Source of the DNA: CAZBEA01 sp964490835
Lineage (GTDB): Bacteria > Patescibacteriota > Microgenomatia > Levybacterales > GWA1-39-11
Assembly (NCBI GenBank): GCA_964490835.1
Contig: CAZBEA010000065.1
Span: forward strand, 1 to 6,961
Length of the DNA: 6,961 nucleotides
Reading direction: 5' to 3'
The notes under the pieces: generated by a model
The model's database searches: none
Seen by the model: the letters and a program-made list of their open reading frames with translations, nothing else
Told to the model about the DNA's origin: nothing
Made by a program: the position numbers and the translations under genes
Part shown: positions 1 to 5,122 of the stretch, piece after piece
How positions within the stretch are numbered: the first letter of the stretch is position 1
Layout of the letters: each line of letters starts with the position of its first letter

Positions 1-108
1 ATTGCCTCATCCCCCGACTATTATTTTGCAACTCCGACAGGAGATGATTTGAGTCGAATTTATGAGGCAATCGGTACCAAAATCTGCAACAAAGCTGAGA
101 ATAAATAG
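1..108 (+). CDS. C-terminal fragment of a VWA-domain surface protein (5' end outside window)
   Basis: The frame starting at base 1 is open for 35 codons and ends at TAG 106-108. The peptide contains DYYFATPTGDDLSRIYEAIG and finishes with KICNKAENK. This resembles the end of a VWA domain, where a short strand (YYFAT) precedes the last helix. It aligns without gaps to the end of the complete VWA protein just downstream (STYFETTDPDDLKELFDHVI, then QKVCG). They share P, Y, F, T, D-D-L, K and a Cys close to the C-terminus, about 9 of 27 positions. I therefore infer a tandem paralogue of the next gene whose MIDAS and membrane parts lie to the left of the window. The assignment depends mainly on this similarity because only 35 residues are visible. 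Confidence 0.6.
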   Translation: MASSPDYYFATPTGDDLSRIYEAIGTKICNKAENK

Positions 109-206
109 TATTTCGTATAAAGTATTTTGTATCTTGCAAAAAATGTGTGACGTATCTTTCTGGTCCTAAAATAGGATACACCGGTACAGTATACAAAGCT
201 ATTTCC

Positions 207-236
207 TTGACTTTTTTTTAGCAACCTACGTACAAT
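207..236 (+). promoter_or_regulatory. Promoter of the complete VWA gene, probably giving a leaderless mRNA
   Basis: TTGACT (207-212) is 5 of 6 to the sigma-70 -35 box. TACAAT (231-236) is 5 of 6 to the -10 box, with an 18-bp spacer. The ATG at 243 lies 6 bases after the -10 box, where transcription would normally start. No Shine-Dalgarno sequence is present, and there is no room for one. The rest of the 134-base gap between the two VWA genes (109-242) is AT-rich, with one 13-base palindrome (164-176) and no clear terminator. Confidence 0.6.
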
Positions 237-242
237 ATTGTT

Positions 243-1220
243 ATGCCTAAGAAGACCGCTGCAAGAATAAGGAAAAAAGCTCCCACAAAAAAAAGAGTTA
301 AAAATTCGTCCTCTATATGGTTTTTTCCTTCACGTCTCAAGATCTTAAAAGGCGATGCTGCAATATTTGTGATATTGGCAATAATTGTAATTGGGGGGGT
401 ATTTTTGGCCGGTGGAATATTTCCCAGAGTTGCAAATGACACCACAAATACTCTCGAAGGCGAATCACAAATCGATCCCGATTCACTACCTCGAGGCGGA
501 TCGAAAGAATCACTACAGCTGAAAACTCTAAAATTCAAAAAATGTACCGAAGTTGCAGCGGTTGAATTCTTACTCGACAATTCAGGATCGATGGGAGGAT
601 CGGGGTTTGATCCGGCAAAAATGACCAACCTTAAAGATGCCGTTAGCGAGTTTTCAGATCAGCTTTCGGACACTTCGGTCGTTGCTTTAAGAACTTTTTC
701 GGATACAACCTCACTGAGGGTGCCATTCGGTTACTTTAAAGATAACAAAACAAGTTTTGATTCTGCGGTGAGCTCAATGACTCCATACGGCTCAACGCAT
801 CAACGCAGCGCTTTCTCAGCGGCCAAAACCGATCTTGAAAGTAACGTTGGCAAATATCCAAAATACGATTTCAATCTCATATTCTTCTCCGACGGGATTC
901 CTGAGACCAGTGCCACGAACCAAGCGTGTACCGAATCGGTCTGCGATACATCAAGTCCTTTGGGCTGCAGATGCTTTGCGCCTACGCAAGATCCAACCAC
1001 AGTAGCCGAGGAAATCAAAGCAATAAAAAATGCTTCGGGTACAAATGTCAGAATTTTTTCGATTTTACTCTTTGATCCGGTCAGAGACAGTTTTGCAGAA
1101 TCCAAATTCAAAACGCTCATGAAATCGGTCGCAACCGACCCCTCAACATATTTTGAAACGACCGACCCTGATGATTTGAAAGAGCTCTTTGATCACGTAA
1201 TTCAAAAAGTCTGTGGCTAG
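243..1220 (+). CDS. Membrane-anchored VWA-domain protein with intact MIDAS
   Basis: This 325-residue protein has a very basic N-terminus (residues 1-36, many Lys/Arg) and one hydrophobic segment at about 38-60, so the rest should lie outside the membrane. A VWA fold spans about 101-324. The metal-ion-dependent adhesion site is complete: D112-x-S114-x-S116 (LLDNSGSM), a Thr in YGSTH (T185) and the Asp of FFSDG (D217). VWA domains with this site bind a divalent cation and protein ligands. Six Cys are visible: C101 just before the first strand, C324 at the end, and four in an insert after the SDG motif (C229, C234, C242, C244). I infer that C101-C324 could clamp the two ends of the domain, as the A1 domain of von Willebrand factor is clamped. 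The ATG fits the promoter spacing and is the only sensible start. The 3' end overlaps the next gene by 8 bases, suggesting co-translation. The ligand is unknown; adhesion or pilus-tip function is a guess. Confidence 0.85.
   Translation: MPKKTAARIRKKAPTKKRVKNSSSIWFFPSRLKILKGDAAIFVILAIIVIGGVFLAGGIFPRVANDTTNTLEGESQIDPDSLPRGGSKESLQLKTLKFKKCTEVAAVEFLLDNSGSMGGSGFDPAKMTNLKDAVSEFSDQLSDTSVVALRTFSDTTSLRVPFGYFKDNKTSFDSAVSSMTPYGSTHQRSAFSAAKTDLESNVGKYPKYDFNLIFFSDGIPETSATNQACTESVCDTSSPLGCRCFAPTQDPTTVAEEIKAIKNASGTNVRIFSILLFDPVRDSFAESKFKTLMKSVATDPSTYFETTDPDDLKELFDHVIQKVCG
393..399 (+). repeat. G7 homopolymer tract in the membrane-segment codons of the VWA gene
   Basis: Seven consecutive G encode Gly51-Gly52 and the first base of Val53, inside the hydrophobic helix. 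A gain or loss of one G would shift the frame before the VWA domain. The neighbouring gene has a tract of the same length at 1272-1278; I saw no other G or C run this long in the window. Confidence 0.9.
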
Positions 1221-1659
1221 AACAAAACACTCTTCCCAAAAAAAATTTATTATCGGTTTGGTTCCTTATGTGGGGGGGTCTAGCGTTATCTACATAATCA
1301 TTGCAGTTGTTATTGCGGGCGGATTGCTTGGCGCGAGTATTGCTTTTAAATCCCCTCCAAAACCGGGCGGAAATCCGATTCCAACCCAAACCTCACCCGG
1401 TCAAAACCAATCCGAAAAAGGTAAATTGCAAATTGGAGAGCACGTATTCCCTACAATCACCCCCACACCCACGACAGTTCCGTACGCAGAAAGCAGCTAT
1501 TATTTTGAGTCTTCCTATGTTCCTTACGCACAAAGTGCTTACCCATACGCACAATCTTCGTATTATTCTCAATCAAGTTATGGATATTCACAGAGCGCGT
1601 ATTACTCTCAGGGTTCATACTATGCGGAGTCTGCATACCAGTCCGCCTACATGCGTTAA
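1213..1659 (+). CDS. Membrane-anchored protein with Tyr/Ser/Gln-rich low-complexity C-terminal domain
   Basis: I do not recognise a named family. The GTG start at 1213 overlaps the end of the VWA gene by 8 bases in another frame, so the two are probably translated from one mRNA. The 148 residues fall into four parts. Residues 1-19 are short and basic. Residues 23-46 form a hydrophobic helix. Residues 47-90 are a Pro/Thr/Gly-rich linker, including TPTPTTVP. Residues 91-146 are a low-complexity domain of Y-x-[QE]-[SG]-[SA]-Y hexads with 17 Tyr and 16 Ser in 56 residues and no Lys, Arg or Cys. The chain ends MR. The basic N-terminus followed by a helix predicts a C-terminus outside the membrane. 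The helix closely matches that of the VWA protein: IYIIIAVVIAGG here, IFVILAIIVIGG there. The composition recalls adhesive Tyr-rich proteins and prion-like domains, so a surface adhesin, a scaffold or an assembling fibre is possible, but none is demonstrated. Confidence 0.8.
   Translation: MARTKHSSQKKFIIGLVPYVGGSSVIYIIIAVVIAGGLLGASIAFKSPPKPGGNPIPTQTSPGQNQSEKGKLQIGEHVFPTITPTPTTVPYAESSYYFESSYVPYAQSAYPYAQSSYYSQSSYGYSQSAYYSQGSYYAESAYQSAYMR
1272..1278 (+). repeat. G7 homopolymer tract near the 5' end of the Tyr-rich gene
   Basis: Seven G span the last base of the Val20 codon and Gly21-Gly22, just before the membrane helix. Slippage by one base would remove the helix and the whole repeat domain from the reading frame. 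It matches the tract at 393-399 in length and in encoding a Gly-Gly pair. Confidence 0.9.
1483..1650 (+). repeat. Hexapeptide-repeat coding region (Y-x-Q/E-S-S/A-Y)
   Basis: Residues 91-146 divide into eight hexads: YAESSY, YFESSY, YAQSAY, YAQSSY, YSQSSY, YSQSAY, YSQGSY and YAESAY. One- or two-residue spacers (VP, P, G) separate some of them, and a final QSAY follows. At the DNA level the copies differ: Ser is written with TCT, TCC, TCA, TCG, AGT and AGC, and Tyr with TAC and TAT. The repeat is therefore one of protein sequence rather than recently duplicated DNA, which suggests selection keeps the amino-acid pattern. Confidence 0.9.
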
Positions 1660-1660
1660 A

Positions 1661-1691
1661 ATGACGATAGACAAAATCTTTTTGATATAAT
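1661..1691 (+). promoter_or_regulatory. Promoter of uppS with perfect -10 box; favours a leaderless start at 1698
   Basis: TATAAT at 1686-1691 is a perfect -10 box. A weak -35 match, ATGACG (1661-1666), lies 19 bp upstream. The ATG at 1692 directly follows the -10 box and would normally not be transcribed. The in-frame ATG at 1698 lies 6 bases after it, where RNA synthesis should begin. This decides the start of uppS and predicts an mRNA without a leader. Confidence 0.6.
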
Positions 1692-1697
1692 ATGCAC

Positions 1698-2408
1698 ATG
1701 TTAAAAAATAACACAGGGATTTTAGTGCCTCGGCACATCGCAATTATTCCGGACGGAAATAGACGCTGGGCAAAAGACCATGGCCTTCCCTCTTTTCAGG
1801 GTCACAGGAAGGGGTTTGATGTAGCACAGATCATCGCTCGCAAAGTCCGTGAGTCGGGAGTCTCAACGCTCACATTCTGGGCATTCTCGACAGAAAATTG
1901 GAAAAGAGAAGGAAAAGAAGTGCAATACCTGATGAAATTTTATAGCAAGTTTCTTGAGAAAAATCTTGAGGCGACCGAGTCTGAAAAAGTACGGTATATT
2001 CACCTTGGACGCAAAGACAGACTTTCCAAAACGCTTCTTTCAAGAATTGAAAATATTGAAGAAAAAACAAAGAAATTCAAAAAATATTATCTGAATTTTG
2101 CGCTCGACTATGGGGGTCATGATGAGATCTTGAGAGCCGTTCGAAAGATTGTCTCAAAGGGTGTTAAAAGCGATGATATTACGGAACAGACAATCGAAGA
2201 AAACCTCGACACAGCTCGTGAACCATTCCCAAACCCGGATCTTGTTATTAGAACCTCCGGCGAGAACAGAACTTCAGGCTTTATGCCGTGGCAAGCAGCG
2301 TACGCCGAATATATCTTTATAGACAAATACTTCCCGGATTTAACCGAAAAAGACATTGACTGGGCAATCTCCGAGTACCAGAGAAGACAAAGAAGGTTTG
2401 GGAAATAA
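1698..2408 (+). CDS. uppS: Isoprenyl transferase (di-trans,poly-cis undecaprenyl diphosphate synthase)
   Basis: The product is a cytosolic cis-prenyltransferase that extends farnesyl diphosphate with isopentenyl diphosphate units to make the polyprenyl carrier for peptidoglycan and other wall polymers. From the ATG at 1698 it has 236 residues, close to the usual 240-250. The family signatures appear in order: HIAIIPDGNRRWAK near the N-terminus with the catalytic Asp (D19), GHRKGFD, the substrate-binding LTFWAFSTENWKR at about 58-70, ALDYGG at about 135-140, and RTSGENRTSGF with WQAAYAEYIF at about 185-207, which carries the Arg, Ser and Glu of the diphosphate/Mg site. All key residues seem present, so it should be active. 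An ATG 6 bases upstream (1692) is less likely because it touches the -10 box. The chain length of the product cannot be read from the sequence. Confidence 0.95.
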   Translation: MLKNNTGILVPRHIAIIPDGNRRWAKDHGLPSFQGHRKGFDVAQIIARKVRESGVSTLTFWAFSTENWKREGKEVQYLMKFYSKFLEKNLEATESEKVRYIHLGRKDRLSKTLLSRIENIEEKTKKFKKYYLNFALDYGGHDEILRAVRKIVSKGVKSDDITEQTIEENLDTAREPFPNPDLVIRTSGENRTSGFMPWQAAYAEYIFIDKYFPDLTEKDIDWAISEYQRRQRRFGK

Positions 2409-2413
2409 AACAG

Positions 2414-2433
2414 AAACTCTAAAATCTAAATTC
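2414..2433 (+). repeat. Left arm of inverted repeat flanking the four-helix-bundle gene
   Basis: This 20-base arm starts 5 bases after the uppS stop. It matches the reverse complement of 2843-2862 at 17 of 20 positions, including a perfect 10-base core ATCTAAATTC at 2424-2433. Similarity continues inward with a gap: ATAAATTAAAA before the gene against CAAATTCAAAA on the other side. Confidence 0.65.
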
Positions 2434-2453
2434 GAAATACTAAATAAATTAAA

Positions 2454-2813
2454 ATGAGCCAATCTCAAAACTCCAAAGTATATGATCTTGGAGATAGAAC
2501 TAAAGAATTCGCATTCAGTATTCGAAACTTTACAAAAAATATCCCAAGGTCAATTCATAACTCAGAATACATCAAACAAATTATTCGGTCTTCTGCCTCA
2601 ATTGCAGCAAACTATATTGAAGCAAATGAAGCTCTTAGTAAAAAGGACTTTGCTATGCGAATAAAAATATGTAGGAAGGAAGCAAAAGAAACAATTCTGT
2701 GGATAGAATTACTTGATTTGAATGCAAATCAGGAACCCATCAGGGCACAACTTATGCAAGAGGCTACGGAACTTATGAAAATTTTTGGTGCAATTGTTGT
2801 AAAGTCCTCCTAA
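2454..2813 (+). CDS. Four-helix-bundle protein, 23S rRNA intervening-sequence (S23/IVP) family
   Basis: The 119-residue length is typical for this family of small helical-bundle proteins (Pfam 23S_rRNA_IVP, TIGR02436). Conserved stretches are visible: YDLGDRTKEFAFSIRNFTKN at 10-29, then IIRSSASIAANYIEANEA at about 43-60, then a charged helix KKDFAMRIKICRKEAKETIL leading into W-I-E-L-L, and finally a helix ending in IFGAIVVKSS. The protein is strongly helical with no signal or membrane segment, so it is cytosolic. Its molecular function is not known; related bundles include the Avd accessory protein of diversity-generating retroelements, which binds nucleic acid. The ATG is preceded only by AT-rich DNA with no ribosome binding site. 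The bracketing inverted repeats suggest it arrived as a unit. Confidence 0.88.
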   Translation: MSQSQNSKVYDLGDRTKEFAFSIRNFTKNIPRSIHNSEYIKQIIRSSASIAANYIEANEALSKKDFAMRIKICRKEAKETILWIELLDLNANQEPIRAQLMQEATELMKIFGAIVVKSS

Positions 2814-2842
2814 ATTTGGTATTGTTGTTTTGAATTTGTTTA

Positions 2843-2862
2843 GAATTTAGATATTAGAACTT
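2843..2862 (-). repeat. Right arm of inverted repeat flanking the four-helix-bundle gene
   Basis: This is the reverse-complement partner of 2414-2433, with core GAATTTAGAT at 2843-2852. The surrounding DNA is also repetitive in direct orientation: TTAGAATTTA occurs at 2840-2849 and again at 2861-2870, 21 bases apart. Confidence 0.65.
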
Positions 2863-2867
2863 AGAAT
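2862..2867 (+). promoter_or_regulatory. Possible -10 box of glyA within the repeat arm
   Basis: TAGAAT is 5 of 6 to the -10 consensus and lies 8 bases before the glyA ATG at 2876, an arrangement like the promoters of the VWA gene and uppS. The best -35 candidate (TTGTTT, 2836-2841) has a 20-bp spacer and is weak. The AT-rich repeats make chance matches likely. If real, the inserted cassette supplies the promoter of glyA. Confidence 0.3.
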
Positions 2868-2875
2868 TTAACACT

Positions 2876-3962
2876 ATGAATTTAAAACTCATCGATCCTG
2901 AAATTTACGATCTCATCAAACTTGAACAGAAGCGCCAGAAAGAAGTCCTAGAGATGATCCCGTCGGAAAATTACACGTCAAGCGCAGTTCTTGAAGCACT
3001 CGGATCTGTCCTCAATAATAAATACTCCGAAGGGTACCCTAAGAAAAGATATTACCAGGGGAACGCGGTGGCAGACAGTGTTGAAATTGCCGCTCAAGAC
3101 CGTGCCAAAAAATTATTTGGCGTTGAGTATGTAAATGTTCAGGCGCTTTCTGGAAGTCCTGCCAACTTAGCTGTATATACGGCACTCCTCGAACCCATGA
3201 AAGGCAAGATCATGGGTCTCTCGCTAGCGTTTGGCGGTCACTTGACTCACGGGCAACCGCAATCCTCCACGGGAAAATTTTTCCGCTCTACTCTTTTTGA
3301 ATTGGGGAAAGACGCAAGGCTCGACTACGAAGCGATAGAAAAACAGGCTNNNNNNNNNNNNNNNNNNNNNNNNNNNNNNNNNNNNNNNNNNNNNNNNNNN
3401 NNNNNNNNNNNNNNNNNNNNNNNNNNNNNNNNNNNNNNNNNNNNNNNNNGCCGCAATTGCTGTAGCCTTAAAGGAAGCATCAACAAAAGAATTTAAAAAA
3501 TATTCGGAGCAAATAGTAAAAAATGCAAAAACTTTATCTGAGGAATTCGTTACTCGTGGATTTGATTTGGTCAGCGGCGGCACAGATAACCATCTATTAC
3601 TTATTGATCTTCGAAATAAAAAAGTAAATGGCGCAGTCGCGGCTTACGCGCTGGAGAAGGCAGGAATTGTCTTAAATAAAAACGGAGTACCCTTCGATAC
3701 CAATCCCCCGTTCTATCCTTCCGGCATTAGACTCGGCACACCGGCAATTACCACTCGCGGGATGAGGGAGGGCGATATGAAAAAAGTCGCGGAATGGATA
3801 GATCTGACTATCACAGCCGTCGGTGAGGCTGTCATTCCGAAGATTCAAACCGATCGAAATCCTTTTATGAAAGAAATGAAGAAGAAAATAAATGCGAATT
3901 CCGAAATAAAAAAGATTGAAAAAGAAGTAAAAAGTTTTGCCTCAAAATTCCCGCTACCTTAA
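2876..3962 (+). CDS. glyA: Serine hydroxymethyltransferase, interrupted by an assembly gap
   Basis: This PLP enzyme converts serine and tetrahydrofolate to glycine and 5,10-methylene-tetrahydrofolate, the main source of one-carbon units. The first 158 residues (2876-3349) carry family signatures: EMIPSENYTSSAV, NKYSEGYPKKRYYQGN, NVQALSGSPANLAVYTALLE and FGGHLTHGQ. After the N run, frame resumes at 3450 with AAIAVALKEAS, then LVSGGTDNHLLLIDL and FYPSGIRLGTPAITTRGM, ending with 170 more residues. By recalled E. coli GlyA, about 105 residues are missing, including the THKTLxGPRGG segment with the PLP lysine. The true gap should therefore be roughly 320 bases and a multiple of three, while 100 N are written. 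The apparent frame shift comes from this placeholder, not from a mutation. No Shine-Dalgarno precedes the ATG. The stop shares TTAA with the stop of the opposite-strand gene. Confidence 0.95.
3350..3449. other. Assembly gap of exactly 100 N inside glyA
   Basis: The round number indicates a placeholder of unknown size. The codons on both sides end and begin cleanly in the glyA frame, so the missing length should be divisible by three, which 100 is not. Confidence 0.98.
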
Positions 3963-5077
3963 GCGGCAATTCCGGCCTTGGTTTTATATTCTGTTATTGC
4001 TTCGTCACGTAGTTCTGTCGTTTCAAACACTCCAAAAAGTGGAACTGTTTCTTTATTGAGATTCTTTTGCGGATCAAACTCATAATCTTTCCATTCTCCC
4101 GTGTGCTTAATAATTTCTCCAACGTGATATCCGGCTGCTTTTATGAAAGCAACGTACGGGTCCACTTCACCCCTGGGCTCATCAAACATGAGATATTCAC
4201 TGATCCCATGATTTGCAAAAAACGGTCCAAGATGTGCCCCACCTTTTCCATGTAGAGTGCTTTTTTCGTGTCGATCCTCTTCAAACATTCCCCTAAAATA
4301 CTTGTTCATTGCCACAACATACTGTTTTCTTCCCATATACGTTGCAATGGTAAATTCGCGTTGTCGTACAGTTGTCACCTTATCACGTCTCAACGGTTCA
4401 ATTTCGGTTAATGTATTCTTATTCGGATTGTAGGTAAAATTTCTGCCATCTCGACAAATTGTTATATGTCGTGTGAACAGATTTACATCAACTGCCGCGA
4501 GTTCCTTTCGATCGGCACCATACAATCCGAGAACGACATGTGGAGGAGTATCAAGACCCCTGTTGTATTCGTCCGAATTGTCTATAGGATCCAATGCTCC
4601 GTATAGTTGAATATTATTCTTATCCCCGACGAAAAAATGTCCCTCTCCGTGTTCGGTTAATATTTCCATAGAAACACCATACCGTTCTCCCATTTTTTTC
4701 AAACTTTCCTCTGCAATAGTTTGCGCGATATGATCCAATTGTATTGAGCTGTCCTCGTCTCTCCCGGGTACACTCGAAACAATCCTTCTTCCAAAACCGA
4801 AATCTACCAAATCCGAAACCGGCCCGACGACATCGGCAGCAAAATTAACAGTGACAAGATTTGCGATATCGGGAACCAATAGATTTTCAGAGGCTGCCAA
4901 CTTCCAATTGGTAGGAAAAGCTTCTTTTACTCCAGGATTTATTGCAAACCGATAGCCGTCTTTTTGGATTCGGGCATTTACTGGAGACTCTAGGGTGTTC
5001 ATTTGAGATTTCAGAGATTCTATCACACACACTTGATCTTTTGCAACTCTCGTGATAGTATCATTGAAAGGCGACAC
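3959..5077 (-). CDS. Divergent inositol-monophosphatase-like (FIG superfamily) protein
   Basis: The 372-residue protein matches the inositol monophosphatase fold in outline. A helix with DEDSSIQLDHIAQTIAEESL lies at about 107-125, and ILTEHGEG at 139-146 sits where the family has its metal-binding Glu. The core motif DPIDNSDEY at 163-171 corresponds to the family DPxDGTxxF. Near the C-terminus, E-V-D306-P-Y-V-A-F-I-K-A-A-G resembles the last metal Asp and the WDxAAG segment. Enzymes of this family remove phosphate from inositol phosphates, fructose 1,6-bisphosphate or PAP using Mg2+. Two changes are notable: Gly-Thr of the core motif is Asn-Ser, and about 100 extra N-terminal residues precede the domain. 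I cannot name the substrate, and a non-phosphatase role is possible. The start is GTG at 5077; the nearest ATG is out of frame. There is no signal peptide. The gene is convergent with glyA (4-base overlap) and divergent from the CBS-methyltransferase gene with 20 bases between starts. Confidence 0.6.
   Translation of the reverse strand: MSPFNDTITRVAKDQVCVIESLKSQMNTLESPVNARIQKDGYRFAINPGVKEAFPTNWKLAASENLLVPDIANLVTVNFAADVVGPVSDLVDFGFGRRIVSSVPGRDEDSSIQLDHIAQTIAEESLKKMGERYGVSMEILTEHGEGHFFVGDKNNIQLYGALDPIDNSDEYNRGLDTPPHVVLGLYGADRKELAAVDVNLFTRHITICRDGRNFTYNPNKNTLTEIEPLRRDKVTTVRQREFTIATYMGRKQYVVAMNKYFRGMFEEDRHEKSTLHGKGGAHLGPFFANHGISEYLMFDEPRGEVDPYVAFIKAAGYHVGEIIKHTGEWKDYEFDPQKNLNKETVPLFGVFETTELRDEAITEYKTKAGIAA
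5033..5061 (+). promoter_or_regulatory. Possible promoter of the CBS-methyltransferase gene, inside the opposite gene
   Basis: TTGATC (5033-5038) and TAGTAT (5056-5061) are separated by 17 bp, and TG one base before the -10 box adds an extended -10 element. Each hexamer is only 4 of 6 to consensus. It would give a leader of about 30 bases without an obvious ribosome binding site, and it lies within the first codons of the - strand gene. Confidence 0.35.
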
Positions 5078-5092
5078 TCCCCTAAGCCCTGA

Positions 5093-5122
5093 CTTATATG
5101 AAAGTAGCAGACGTGATGTCTC
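5093..5122 (-). promoter_or_regulatory. Possible promoter of the phosphatase-like gene, overlapping the divergent start codon
   Basis: On the - strand, GAGACA (5122-5117) and TATAAG (5098-5093) are 18 bp apart, matching consensus at 4 and 5 of 6. Transcription would begin near 5086, about 9 bases before the GTG at 5077, leaving the leader CTTAGGGGA. The -10 box touches the ATG of the + strand gene, so the two genes would compete for polymerase. Confidence 0.35.

Larger units (their letters stand above)
2414..2862 (+). mobile_element. Putative inserted cassette: four-helix-bundle gene between inverted repeats
   Basis: The element fills almost the whole space between uppS (stop at 2408) and glyA (start at 2876). 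It consists of one short gene between inverted-repeat arms. The encoded family is best known from intervening sequences inserted in 23S rRNA genes, where terminal repeats form a stem. Here the same layout sits between protein genes. No transposase and no convincing target duplication is visible, so mobility, if any, would be passive. This is an inference from layout and family history. Confidence 0.4.

Noticed and set aside
164..176. TCCTAAAATAGGA palindrome as a terminator for the upstream VWA gene
   Set aside because: The stem is only 5 bp with a 3-base loop, mostly A/T, and no T-run follows directly; it is too weak to call.
218..628. Antisense open frame of 136 codons opposite the VWA gene
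   Set aside because: It lies over a well-supported coding region, shows no recognisable motif and has no promoter; it is a shadow frame. The same holds for the other open frames opposite or offset from the VWA, uppS, glyA and methyltransferase genes.
1483..1650. CRISPR-like or tandem DNA repeat
   Set aside because: The repetition exists only in the protein; the DNA copies differ and there are no fixed repeats with spacers.
1301..1690. 129-codon + strand frame overlapping the Tyr-rich gene
   Set aside because: The other frame has a coherent helix, linker and hexapeptide design with synonymous codon variation, while this one has no structure and comes from the same repeats read out of frame.
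2409..2873. AACA at 2409-2412 and 2870-2873 as a target-site duplication of the cassette
   Set aside because: Four bases in AT-rich DNA are expected by chance, and the positions do not abut both repeat arms evenly.
3450..3962. glyA as a frameshifted pseudogene
   Set aside because: The frame change falls exactly at a 100-N placeholder, and both sides are well conserved and in clean codon register.
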